Source: Epiperipatus broadwayi
Lineage: Eukaryota; Onychophora; Udeonychophora; Euonychophora; Peripatidae
Length of the DNA stretch: 64,000 bases
Direction: 5' to 3'
Assembly: GCA_028023455.1 (NCBI GenBank)
Contig: JAQFVV010012423.1
Location: 5,500,269 to 5,564,268 of the forward strand
The position numbers were made by a program, and so were the translations under genes. Below the pieces are notes generated by a model. The model ran no database searches and was not told the origin of the DNA. It saw nothing but the letters and a program-made list of their open reading frames with translations. The first letter of the stretch is position 1, and each line of letters begins with the position of its first letter. Positions 12,606 through 23,308 of the stretch are shown here, one piece after another.

Positions 12606-12812
12606 ATATAATATTAATATCATTTATGTTCTTTATTATTTTTTACAATTCTTTTTTACAACCCATTATTGATGGTTTTGATTGTCCCAGCAATCTTTTT
12701 CAGAACTTTTACTTAAAAGAAGATTGCTGGGGCAATCGAAACCCTCAATAGTGTGTTGCAAAAAAGCATTGTAAAAAGTAATAAAAAACATAAATGATAT
12801 TAATATTATAAA
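12606..12812. repeat. ~100-bp-arm inverted repeat (hairpin/MITE-like)
   Basis: The two arms (about 12606-12697 and 12716-12812) are imperfect reverse complements, with a short unpaired centre. Outer ends read ATAATATTAATATCATTTATG and its complement; inner ends pair GATTGTCCCAGCAATCTT with AAGATTGCTGGGGCAATC. No coding. Could be a foldback MITE or a long RNA hairpin; no target duplication is obvious. Confidence 0.75.
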
Positions 12813-13206
12813 TATTCTTAGATATATTAGAAAATTTATGATTTTATTAAAATTAATTTAAATAATCATTAAAATGAATTTTATAACTATCTCTCCTTAA
12901 TTAATAAGTTTAATATATTATTGTTTGTTAAAACATAGTATAAATTATGCTCATGAGAAATAAATTTCAAATTTTAAAAATAAATGTAACACATTAAATT
13001 AGCTACAAAGATATCCATTACAGTGTTATACTAAATGAGTATTATAGACTCTTAATGTAAGTAATAAGTTAATGTTTTGTCCAAGAAAATCACCCATCCT
13101 AAGTGTGCGGAATAAATTCTTTTATGGTAATCTAAATGTTGATAAAATTTAAGACCCTTAAAAATTTGCCCTTATAGAAAGTAATAGCATATATACATAA
13201 AATATG

Positions 13207-13218
13207 TAAATTTACTTT
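13207..13218 (+). repeat. Left target duplication of the 13.2 kb foldback element
   Basis: TAAATTTACTTT, repeated exactly at 14275-14286 on the other side of the element. Confidence 0.7.
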
Positions 13219-13316
13219 ATAGGGTATATGAACACAGACTTTCACATGACCCACCACTCTCCACACTATCTCATAACACTGATACACCTAAGCACATATA
13301 TATTGAAAAGATAATC

Positions 13317-13360
13317 ACCAATATGCGTACTTCATGCTAAACCAGCAATCATCGGTTGGT
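13317..13360 (-). ncRNA. Degenerate hammerhead motif (left arm copy)
   Basis: Reverse complement of the 14079-14122 motif with two changes at core positions: the CUGAUGA box reads CCGATGA and the GAAA box reads GAAG. Stem I and stem II are kept. It should be inactive. Confidence 0.65.
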
Positions 13361-14078
13361 CCAGATTACCATCTCTACACATATATGCTATAAGTGCTTA
13401 AATATATATTAAGATAGCCAAACCTCACACTTTAATGGACAGGCTTCAATCTACTCCACACTCCAACTCTTCAACCATCCATCCAATTGAAAATCTGATG
13501 ATGGAATGCTCGAAGGCCACCCTGAGGCTGAGATTCTTGTCACACCCATGTTGACCTAAGGGCAATCTGACCCCTCATGTACAGGACATAATCCATTTAA
13601 TACATATACAAGGGATGGGCAGACATCTCTATTTATGTAATAACTGAAACACACAGGTTTATTATATACCTGTGTTTATATATGTAATATATAAGGCATA
13701 TGTGTGAAAGTCTGTGCTCATATACCCTATATATTGCTCATATACCCTATATATTACATATATAAACACAGGTATATAATAAGCCTGTGTTTCAGTTATT
13801 ACATAAGTAGAGATGTCTGCCCATCCCTTGTATATGTATTAAATGAATTATGTCCTGTACATGAGGGGTCAGATTGACCTTAGGTTGACATGGGTGTGAC
13901 AAAAATCTTGGCCTCAGGGTGGCCTTTGAGCATTCCATCATCAGATTTTCAAATGGATGGACGGTTGAAGAGTTGGAGTGTGGAGTAGATTGAAACCTGT
14001 CCATTAAAGTGTGAGGTTTGGCTATCTTAATATATATTTGAGCACTTATAGCATATATGTGTAGAGATGGTAATCTGG

Positions 14079-14122
14079 ACCAACTGATGATTGCTGGTTT
14101 AGCATGAAATACGTATATTGGT
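14079..14122 (+). ncRNA. Type I hammerhead ribozyme motif
   Basis: In order: stem I strand ACCAA (14079-14083), core CTGATGA (14084-14090), stem II TGCT/AGCA with a GGTTT loop inside 14091-14105, core GAAA (14106-14109), a very short stem III (AT pairing AT), cleavage triplet ATA ending at 14117, and stem I return strand TTGGT (14118-14122), which pairs perfectly with ACCAA. Stem I is the open helix, hence type I. A 2-3 bp stem III is typical of animal hammerheads, which may cleave as dimers. A weakness is the U-U apposition where most hammerheads have a G-C pair at the base of stem II, which could lower activity. It would process multimeric transcripts to unit length. Confidence 0.7.
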
Positions 14123-14274
14123 GATTATTTATCTTTTCATCATATATGTGCTTAGGTATATCAGTGTTATGAGATAGTGTGGAGAATGGTGGGTCATGTG
14201 AAAGTCTGTGCTCACATACCCTATATATTACATATATAAACACAGGTATATAATAAGCCTGTGTGTTTCAGTTA

Positions 14275-14286
14275 TAAATTTACTTT
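14275..14286 (+). repeat. Right target duplication of the 13.2 kb foldback element
   Basis: Exact repeat of 13207-13218 (TAAATTTACTTT). Confidence 0.7.
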
Positions 14287-14799
14287 TGTAAATACATAAT
14301 TTTTAGTAATCACTTATTCATAACAAACATTTTTCAATCAATTTTAGAGATAGACTTCAAATTTAATAATTCTAATATAGCTATAATATACTTTACATAG
14401 GTTAATTATAGTTCCCATATTTTAACGATTCACTTCTTTATATTCATGCACTCAGATCATATATTTTTAAAAATTATAACTAACTCTTCATTCCTATATT
14501 TCAAATATATAGTTTCAGATACTGTAGGAAAAAATACTCCTTACTTTGAATAATCAGATTCCTTCAGTTACGTTAAGTCATGTATAGCTTCTCATATGCT
14601 ACATTACACAATCTTATTATTTAAATGTGTACTGTTTAGCAAGTATTTATTTATATTAATCGTTTTTATTAAATAAATAAATGATTAGTAAATTTAAATT
14701 AGAAATTATTATACTATATTTAACTTTATAATATACACCATAAATTTAGTAAAATTAAAATATATTTCTAAGATTTATTATACAATTATATAATTCATT
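14287..14799. other. A+T-rich spacer
   Basis: No gene or repeat recognised. Its last eight bases (AATTCATT) form a 6/8 match with those following the Merlin element (AATTTATC). Confidence 0.5.
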
Positions 14800-14939
14800 G
14801 GTAATAGTATGAATACTGAAACCTACCGTTTGATGGTGTTTTTTTCGCCCAATGCACATCAATATACCAATTCACGGGCCATCCATTTCTTTACAGAATA
14901 CTAGGTACAAAAAATTTTTTTTTTCACTTTCTATACATA

Positions 14940-16300
14940 AAACTCCTTTTTTTTTTTTTTGCATTTTTAATAAACCAACACTTTGTTTTTATATGGTGGG
15001 GGGGGGTTGCTTTTAAATAATCGACTTTTTTTTTGATTTTGAGTTTTTACTTTCAAAAATATATTTTATTCAATTATAGAATAAGGTACATAATTGGGTA
15101 TACAGGTAATAGTTAGAGCTGCTGTTAACATGCATGGTTTGCAATGGGTTTATAGGAATACAGTTCAAATAGGATGATTAGGAGGTAGGTCATACCATCC
15201 CTGTCATCACAGCAATAGGGGGAGAATCCGTCCTGACAAGGTCAGAGGCATCGTCCATAGAATGAAACAGAATGTCTTGAAACTTAAATTTTTAGTTGAT
15301 CCCAGGTCTGAATTACCAACTGTTCTGGGCAAGTCCTCTTGTCAATCTCCCTAGACTTCTATATGAAATTTATAAGGAGGTCCTCGGGACTATGGTCAAT
15401 CCCACTTTCAAACAATAGTTTGCAATGTATAGTCCAAATCCCGAAGTTGACAAATGAAGCCAGCCGAATTCTGGCAAAAAGCCCCTTTTCAAAGGCCAGT
15501 GGAATCATTACATAAGTCAGGTCAGGTGCAGACATTTTCCTCAGAATCATGCCTCGGAGACAAGACCACGAATCACAATGGAACAGAATGTGGTCCATGG
15601 GTTTTTGTTTTTTTTTACACAATACTATTTCTCTACATAAAACTCATATGGTTGGTTTGTTTGTTTTTTTGCCTTTTTAATAAACAAACATCACTTTGTT
15701 TTTAGATGGTAAAGGAGATTTGGTTTGCTTTTAAATTATCACCTTTTTTGGATCTTGAGCTTCTTTTTTAAAGCCTTAAACAATTCAGTTTTAATTAGTA
15801 AACCAACAGTTGGTTTTTAGAGGGCGGGAGGGGGGTTAGTTTGAATTTTAATTCTCGTCTTTTAGTATCTTTTGCCGATGTACTGGAAACTTCGTATATT
15901 AATTTTAAATGTGTTCAAATATAGAATACATATAAAGAGATAGATTAACAAAATATACGAATTATTGGAAGGGGGTTGGTTTGCCTTTAAATTATCGACT
16001 TTTTATTAATTTTGAGCTTTTTTGTTGTTGTTGTTGGAAAGCCTTATTAATCAATTCATTTTTAATAAACCAACAGTTGGTTTTTAGAAGGTAGAGGAAG
16101 GGTTGGTTTGATTTTTAATTATCACCTTTTATTTTCTTATTATAAGGTGTGTTTTTTTTTTAAAAAAAAAAAAAAAAATTTACACTACCAAAACTGCGAA
16201 AAGTTCCTTTGTTTTTTGCCTTTTTCAAAAAACCTTAATTAAACAGTTTGTTTTAAAAAAAAAAAATTTTTTTTTATAGGGTGGGGAGTTACGATTTGTT
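14940..16300 (-). repeat. Degenerate G-rich/T-rich tandem repeats inside the Merlin element
   Basis: At least five diverged copies of a unit of roughly 115-130 bp, best seen near 14960, 15680, 15810, 15950 and 16070, and partly at 16260. Each has AATAAACCAAC, a GTTTTTAGA segment, a G-rich run (GGTGGGGGGGG, GGCGGGAGGGGGG or GGAAGGGGG), then TTGGTTTGCTTTTAAATTATC and a T-run. The array is interrupted at about 15060-15620 by more complex sequence. Confidence 0.65.
15359..15622 (-). pseudogene. Reverse-transcriptase zinc-binding-like fragment
   Basis: An 87-residue minus-strand frame with a D-H-I-L-F-H-C segment near residue 10, a following arginine/isoleucine helix, and the segment RLASFVNFGIWTIHCKLL near residue 55. 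The C/H spacing and 'H-x-x-F-H-C' look like the small zinc-binding domain that follows the thumb of several non-LTR reverse transcriptases. It shares a weakly similar arginine-rich helix with the Merlin-like frame at 16225-16515, so an alternative is that both are copies of one duplicated coding block. It is clearly a fragment. Function not assignable with confidence. Confidence 0.35.
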
Positions 16301-16515
16301 TCACTCCAATAGAAGATGAGCCTCAAAGCTGTAAGTAACCGAATTTTGGAGCTGTCCAACCAACTTCCCTTATGCAGACCCCAGGTATGTTTGCAGAAGT
16401 GGCAATGGAATTCCCCAATCCTATAGTTGACTAAAACCATGCTCCTCCCACAAATGCATAGCTTCGCATCTGGTAGGATGTTTGTTCGCTTTCTGGGAAA
16501 ACACAACAGCGTCAA
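16225..16515 (-). pseudogene. Merlin transposase N-terminal fragment
   Basis: From about residue 18 the frame holds a zinc-ribbon-like pattern: C-x-C-G, then M-V-L-V, then F-H-C-H-F-C, followed by GLHKGSW, a serine/lysine segment and a helix ending F-Y-W-S-E. Merlin/IS1016 transposases begin with exactly this order: two cysteine pairs about 20 residues apart, an 'R-K-G-S-F/W' motif, 'S-K-L', and a helix ending 'Y-x-W-S/A'. Real similarity ends around 16276; the rest is translated poly-A. The catalytic core is absent, so the gene is truncated. Lying inside matching TIRs supports the call. Confidence 0.65.
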
Positions 16516-17041
16516 CTACTGTGGCTGGTAATTCACTCCCCTTCAACCAATTTTGAACACTTATTGCACCGACATTTTACTGTTCTTGCACGGATTCACG
16601 CATAAACGTGGATTTGCGCGTGAACTCAGCAGACCTCTGCTGAAAACCTAACCTTTTCAGGTTGTGTGCAGTTCAAAATCATAGGGAAGTGTGCATGATG
16701 GCCTGACAATTCTTATTATATAATACTAAATCCATTACGCTTTCTCAAAATTTTTCCACAATGAATTTTTTGATAATTTCGCATCTTTCAAATACGGACA
16801 CCATCAAATCAGACCGTAGCGAGAGTTGAATTGCACTCACTTGAGGAATACTGTCACAAGTCAATGGGTGTAGTATTTTGTTATGTAATCATAGGATACA
16901 TCACCCTCTATGCAGCCTGTTATGCCTCTAAACAACATTGTTGTAGTGTTAGCCATAAGTTAGGCCGCTAAAATGGTATATTGATGTGTGTTGTATAAAA
17001 AATGCCATCAAGTGGTAGGGTTCAGTATTCATACTATTACC

Positions 17042-19350
17042 AATTTATCTTCATCTTTTAATCTTTCATCTTTCTTTATTCATGCACCATTATCTTATAT
17101 ATCTACAAATGGTTAGTGAGTATATATAAGATCATAGTACAAGAGAAAAAATGGAGTTTATCGTGCATCTATATAAAAATTATTGTAGTAGAACTTTATT
17201 AAAGTCTATTATTTCAGAATGAATGGAATGTAATAACTTATAACCTAATGAAGAATGATTAATAATCATTTAAATATTTATTTAAAGAATGTTGCAAATA
17301 AATTCAAAAAAATACACATTTTTAAAAAAATTTTACGAGAAGTAGATCAAAATAAAGCAATGACATATGGCATGTAAACAGTTATGTGGGGCCTGATCTC
17401 TCTAAAAAAAATATCAAAATGCATCTTAGAAATCATTAATATACCACCTCCTAGAATATTAGTTATAATTTCTAGAAATATATATTATCAATGTATTACA
17501 ATTACATTATTACAAAATATAGTTTTCAAATAATGTTAAGTATTCTATACACATTATTTTTTTTTTAAAAAACAATCAATTATAATAATAAAAAAATTAT
17601 AATATTAATAATAAAACTAAAAATCAATTTTTTTTTTCTTCGAAATAAAAATGGCACGTTTATTTAGTTAAAAGACTTAAAAACTATTTGGGGAATACTT
17701 ATAATTAATTAAAATATGAATTTAAAAAAATCAATAAGTCAAAAAATTAAATATATATATATATATAAGTAAAACAATTTAGAACAAATTAATTAATAAT
17801 AATATATACAGAAAACATTTGAAAACAGTAAAATTAAGATAAAATACAAATTTATTTATCAAAACTACCCCAAATCTAAAATTAAAATTATACTTGTAAT
17901 GTTTAAATTTATTTATATATAACGGCAGACGAGTAAATTTATTAAAAATTATGAGATTTGAAATATTAATACATTTTATATTTAGCTAATAATTACATTA
18001 AAATTATTTTATATGCCACTGTAAATACTAATTTCTAAAAAATAACAGTGACATTCATACTCATAAGTTTAAAAATTAACTATTATATAAATGTAATTTA
18101 ATTGTATTTAAAAATGAATATAGTCATTGCATAAATAATAAAAAATTATATAGTAAACTTTCGATTCATCATTTTTCAAGGGATCAGAGAAAATTAGCAA
18201 TAGTTATGGAAAAAAGGTAGTACAAATCTTTAATAGTTATAAATAAAAACAACTTAGTGATTATTCACTAAAAATATAACTTACCTCAGATATTATAATT
18301 CAAAACCTTCCACATGTTATTTGCAAAAGGCATATATATTGTGACCGTCTGGTTTGGCACCAGAAATAGTCATTATAGTAGTATATCAGTAATATCTGAT
18401 ATTATCCTCTTTAAAAAAAAAATGAAATAACGTGAAATTTTTAAAAAAATTTATTTTGACTTAAAACTGTAATTAAAAGTAAGTGTAGGTGTCATTAAAA
18501 AGATTTCTTAAATGTTTAGTATCTTGTTTTGGGGTATAATCAGTGATAGAATAGGGGAGTAGCTTGTTGTATGCATAATCAGTACAGTTTAAGTTGTTGC
18601 TTACTTGTTTTATTTGCTCAGAAAGCAGTATTTCAGTTTTGTTAGAATGATTTTCTAGTCCATTTGTTTTATACATTTTAATTTATAGCAGGGACAGTAA
18701 AATATGTTTAACTCATCATCATTCACATTGTCATTTCAGTCATATCAGTGTAATACCTATAGCATATTACTACTGAATATTCATGCATTATCCAACTTCA
18801 TTTTTCATTCATATGTTTCATTAAACCATTAAATATCCCACATCACATTCAAATATTTAATTTTATTAATGATAGTATTAAAAACTAACTTAATTAGGTG
18901 GATTATATAATGACAAATACTGTAAAATATTTTATTTATTAAAACAATTGTCATCAGTTTTATTCTACTGCTTTAAAAAATATTTAATTATTAGTTCAAT
19001 ATTTTTTTTTTTCATTTATTTAAAAGACAAAATAATTTTTTTTTTATCTCTGTTTTTTTTTTTTTTTTACTTTCACCAGATTTTGCATAATTAAGTAAGT
19101 TGCAGTGGGAGGAGCGATTGACAATCTTTTTCTGATGATGTCAATATTGTCATAAACAATTGGAAGAGAACAATGTGATGTAATGATTATTAAAAAAATC
19201 TATAAAAAAGAAATACTTATTACTTTAAAGCAATCAATTATTATTACTTTTATGAGGGCAATTATAGCTAACTAAGGACAGCTATAACTAAGTTTTATTT
19301 AGCAAAGTTTAATAGTGCAATTATTTTTCCTCTTCCAGAGTTCGAGTTGA
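17042..19350. other. A+T-rich region, one unassigned small frame
   Basis: No repeats or genes identified. A 67-codon minus-strand frame at 18473-18676 has a more complex residue mix than most chance frames but no known motif, no obvious splice sites and no neighbours to support it. Confidence 0.4.
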
Positions 19351-19463
19351 AAATTTAAATATATTATTTGTTTACGAAATGTGTACTTAAAACCACTAAA
19401 AGATACGTCAATTTTGCTCCTAGCTGATGGTTTAAATTTTGCCAATGTTATGCTAAAGTACAT
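19351..19463 (+). other. Candidate coding exon (weak)
   Basis: An open frame ends at a strong donor (CAT followed by GTAAGTG at 19464-19470). The peptide includes LLLADGLNFANVMLKYM, less A+T-biased than chance frames nearby. A possible acceptor (TTTTGCTCCTAG) ends at 19423. The reading phase at the donor matches the candidate terminal exon at 20117-20204. No homology recognised. It may be chance, and no upstream exon is identified. Confidence 0.2.
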
Positions 19464-20116
19464 GTAAGTGTTATATTCTATTATTCAAGATAAATTGTTA
19501 TTATTTAAAAAATGAGAATGCTTGATAGAACTGTAAAATTATTTTATTTAAATTTAAACTTAACAGGAAAGGATAAAAGAATGTTTGTTTATTTTATAAC
19601 AATTAATTTTTTAAGTTTTAATCATACTATGAAGGGAATAAATGCAACGTGTGTCGTTTATATGTGGGAAAGATGTGAACTGTTATTGAACGCTTTCAGA
19701 ACTTTAATAAATAAATTTCATGCTAAATATAAAAGAAAATTCAAAGATATACACAAGAATTATATAATTTTATCGATATATTTATTGGAATAGTAAACGT
19801 TTATTTCTACTTTTACCTATTGAAGGAGATAAAAAAAATTAAGTGTGCAAATGAGAGGACTATGATATTTACCTGTTTCCTAAGATTAATACATGAAATA
19901 AATTATAAAATGGATAAACTTATATGTTTCCACTTATTAAAGGCATTTAAAATTTCATGAATGAAATAGGAAATTATTACTTTATACGTCTTAAAGTGTG
20001 CATTGCCTAATTAATGTTTCCTAATACACAGCATTATCAGAAATTCATAGCAAACTGCTAGAACATTGAACCTGTTATTCTAAATTAAAAATAATATTGT
20101 TTCATTTCTCCTGCAG

Positions 20117-20204
20117 GAATGTGCTGTTTTGTGTCAATATTTGTCTTGTGCGTTATAATTATTTTCCTTATCAATTTGGAGATATGACAAGGAAAGTCAT
20201 GTAA
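20117..20204 (+). other. Candidate terminal exon (weak)
   Basis: Preceded by a good acceptor with polypyrimidine tract (TTTCATTTCTCCTGCAG). The frame that continues from the 19464 donor runs 28 codons, including RYNYFPYQFGDMTRKVM, then stops at 20202-20204. The implied intron is 653 bp. No canonical polyadenylation signal stands out. No homology recognised; RNA evidence is needed. Confidence 0.2.
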
Positions 20205-23200
20205 AAAAACTGTTTATAAATTTTTCGTTTCGTATAAAAGAAAAGAACTTTATTATTATTTAATAGCATATTAGATAGTATTAGTTAAGAAATGTTTTAT
20301 TAGTGTATCTATTATTATTATATGCATTGTTATATTTTTCTTCAAGAACGTCTCAGAATAGCATAATGAAAAAAATACATTATGCTGGTAATTTTATATT
20401 ATTATTATTTTAATATGAAGTTTGGTCGTGGCGTGTGCTAATAACCCACGCTTATAATATAACCAAGGGAAGAATCCATTTATAGATCAATAAGGGTGAA
20501 TAATTATTCTAAAAAAAGAGTTCATTATATTAAATCTTACCGTATATATATTTTTTTATATAAATTAGAAAACTATTATTTTCAATAATTATTTCATCTA
20601 TAATATACAATTTTATTATTTATTTAGGTTCAATTTCACTATAGTTTTGGGTCAATATCAATGCATTATAAAAAATTATTTGTCTTGCTTTGTCCACATT
20701 AATTAGTATTTTATTCTCCAACCGTTATTCGAACATTGCCAAGTCCTAAATATTGTCAGATATGAGATATTTATTCTTTATTAATTCTAGCAGTAATAAT
20801 TAATATTTTAACAGTAATTCTTTGCTTACTGCGATTTTAAATGGTCTGTATATCATTATGCTTATACATGTGTGTGTCCATTATTAAACTTATTTATAAT
20901 TATATGTAATTGCAAGTAAAAATGATTTTAAATCAATCGGATTCGGAGGGAAAAGATGATTAATCATTTTGAAAGATCAGAAAGTTATTTAAGAGAGAAT
21001 TATTATTTCTTTGTTATGCCTGAAGGAAAAGTATTTTTGTGGCTATATGCTATAAAGTTCATAATGTTTTATATTTTATGGGATTAAGTCAGTGTATTTG
21101 TTAGTTGAATATTTAATATGGGTAGTTTGCCCAGTGTAGTATAGTGTATAGGATTGAGTAATCCTTTATTTTCCATGTATTGTAGTATTTTGATAGGAGT
21201 GGATTGAGTCCTCCTTTTATATTTGATATGATGAATTAAATGTGTATGAAGCTAGAGATGTTATCTCCCTAATTTTCATTTGGTGATGAGTTATTCCACC
21301 AGTTATTTAGTCTTAAAGATAGACTTGGAAGATATTGTTGTATTTACCTGATTTGAATTATAGAAATATTTTATCCCATGTGTATATTGGATGTTTTCCA
21401 GCTTATGCTATAGCCTAGTGTTTGATAGTTTATGGATAAAAAAGAATAAAATGAAAGTATAGTGTCTTATAAAACAGCTGTATTGTAGTTAATAAATAGA
21501 TTGATTGGTCTTCGCTTTCGTCCGTATTATGATTATATTGAAATATCATAAGCAAACCAATTAGATTGATTAACACTATTTATTTATTGTCTTTGACACA
21601 CAGCATAATACAGATTCATGCACAAATTGTTAATTTTGAGATATAAAAAAATTCATTATTAATGTATAACTTTACTTATCATGTTAAAACATTTTATAGT
21701 AATCATTTAGGCTTCATCTCATTGATTTTTATCATTTAATCATAATTTGCATAAATAATCAAGCAAAGATAGGACATAGTTAATGAATACAATGATTTAC
21801 TTTATTTTGGCAATGCAGAACCTAGTTATTCAATAGAATACTTTACTTCAAAATTACAAAGAAAAATACATTTAATTAATAGAAGTATTTATTTTCTTTG
21901 GTAAGATAGTCCAATATTATTCCTAGTTTAAATCCCCTTATTTTAATTTTAGTTAAGATACCTTTAAAGTAACAATGCAAAATCTTAATTTATTCAGTGT
22001 AATTAGAATATTAATCTATGTTGTTGTCACAAATTTTAATTGGTAAATGAGTGTCATTCAGCAAAATGCTGAATATAAGATAATTTGGTAATCAGTTACT
22101 AGAAGTGTAAGGCCATATTTTTTATTTTTTTATTATTTTTGTATAAGTCTATCAGAAATCACTGATAGCTAAAAAAAAGCCATTTCTTTTATAGTAAATG
22201 ATATGGATTTATTTAGTTCATTTAATGTTAAAAAAATAAAAATGTTTTACCAATCTATCAAAATGTTCTGATGAATGAAATATAATAGATGTAAAAAGTT
22301 AACAGATTATGTAGTATTATTTATTCTTCCATAAACTGTAACCAATGATATTAAATCCCTTTGGAATTTGTGTTCATACCAATAAAAGAAAAGTAAATGG
22401 ATTTAGCTATTTTTCTATTTGATTAATAAATATTTTGTTATCTAAATTTGTATTTAGAGTTTCTTCTCTAGCATTCATTCGTGTTTCACACTTCCACACA
22501 TGCTTATACATTTATTTTATTTAATGTAACGTAATTGTATTTTATTTAATTATAATAAATCTCTAGATATGATGATATTGATTTCCTTGATTCAAACACT
22601 ATATGAGATGCCAATTACCTACTGATCATTTTTAAAAGGGTTTTGTTATTTAATAATTGTTTAGATGATGAATTGAAATCAAAATGTGCCGATTTCTTTC
22701 ATTATCTAACTGCAAGTATTTAATTAGGGTATTGTTTGGTTTATAATATTATTTTCATAGTGTTAAGTAATAATATTGAGGTATAGAAATGTTAGATCAA
22801 GCCATACCATAAGTTAATTCCCTGAGATCTTCAATTTTAATTCAGAGTAGATAATAAATTCAGATAATTAGATTAGATTAGTGTAATTAAAAATTTAGTA
22901 ATGATAAGTTTAGTTTGAGTTTAGATCTAGTGAATTATACATTACAATTTCTGAAATATTATTTTTTTATTTTATTTTAGTTATTAGTTTAATTGTATAA
23001 TACGGTAGAGGTTGTTCAGTGCATATGGATGATGGGAGGAGGTGAAATATAAAGTATTATTAGTTAATTTTAGCTGGTAGAATTTTACCAACTTAATTTT
23101 TGTTTAGCATAGAACTTGATAGATGTTTATTCCTATTAGTTATAATATTTTCTCCCACATCTAATGTACATTGTACACCTCATACACCTCTGTATCCCTC

Positions 23201-23294
23201 AACTGAGTTAGTTTTAGGTGAAAGCTTTAATTAAGAGCCTCATGAATAGATTTAGGTAAAGTTAAATAAATATTTTATTCTATGATCCATAGAA
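20205..23294. other. A+T-rich region without recognised gene
   Basis: Nothing codes for a known family. The stretch 21000-23290 is a little less A+T-rich and could contain an old LTR ending at the PBS-like site at 23295, but I found no second copy of it. Confidence 0.4.
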
Positions 23295-23308
23295 TTGGCG
23301 CCCTCGGG
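23295..23308 (+). other. Primer-binding-site-like motif
   Basis: TTGGCGCCCTCGGG is G+C-rich in an A+T-rich setting. TGGCGCC directly after an LTR is a common tRNA-priming sequence in LTR retroelements and retroviruses. No matching LTR pair was found, so this may mark an old solo relic or be chance. Confidence 0.25.

Larger units (their letters stand above)
13219..14274 (+). mobile_element. Foldback retrozyme-like element with hammerhead
   Basis: The left half (13219 to about 13700) is the reverse complement of the right half (about 13705-14274) at high identity over roughly 480 bp. Each half carries a ~476-bp unit (13799-14274 in the plus orientation) plus the tail of a preceding unit. The join, TTTCAGTTA followed by TTACATAA, occurs in both halves and looks like a head-to-tail junction, as expected if the template was circular or concatemeric RNA. 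The unit ends in a small palindrome (CACAGG...CCTGTG) and TTTCAGTTA. No protein is encoded. Exact 12-bp direct repeats flank the whole. The plus-oriented unit contains a hammerhead ribozyme motif. Small non-coding metazoan repeats with type I hammerheads are known as retrozymes and are thought to be mobilised by other retroelements; assignment to that class is inference. Confidence 0.7.
14800..17041 (-). mobile_element. Merlin-family DNA transposon, degenerate
   Basis: TIRs of about 70 bp lie at 14800-14870 and about 16973-17041; both outer ends read GGTAATAGTATGAATACTGAA (last base varies little). The flanking 8 bp match at 6 of 8 positions (AATTCATT/AATTTATC), consistent with the 8-9 bp target duplication and GG-initial ends of Merlin (IS1016-like) elements. 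The minus strand carries a Merlin-like transposase N-terminus (16225-16515). The catalytic DDE part is not visible. Between about 14940 and 16300 the interior is filled with degenerate tandem repeats and a second coding relic. Parts of the interior are distinctly G+C-richer than the window. Confidence 0.7.

Noticed and set aside
13495-13530. CTGATGATGGAATGCTCGAAGG as a second hammerhead in the foldback unit
   Set aside because: No stem II can form and the GAAA box reads GAAG; the real motif lies elsewhere in the unit.
13219-14274. Reading the foldback elements as Helitrons because of the 3' palindrome near the end
   Set aside because: Helitrons end in CTRR and make no target duplication; here exact 12-14 bp duplications are present.
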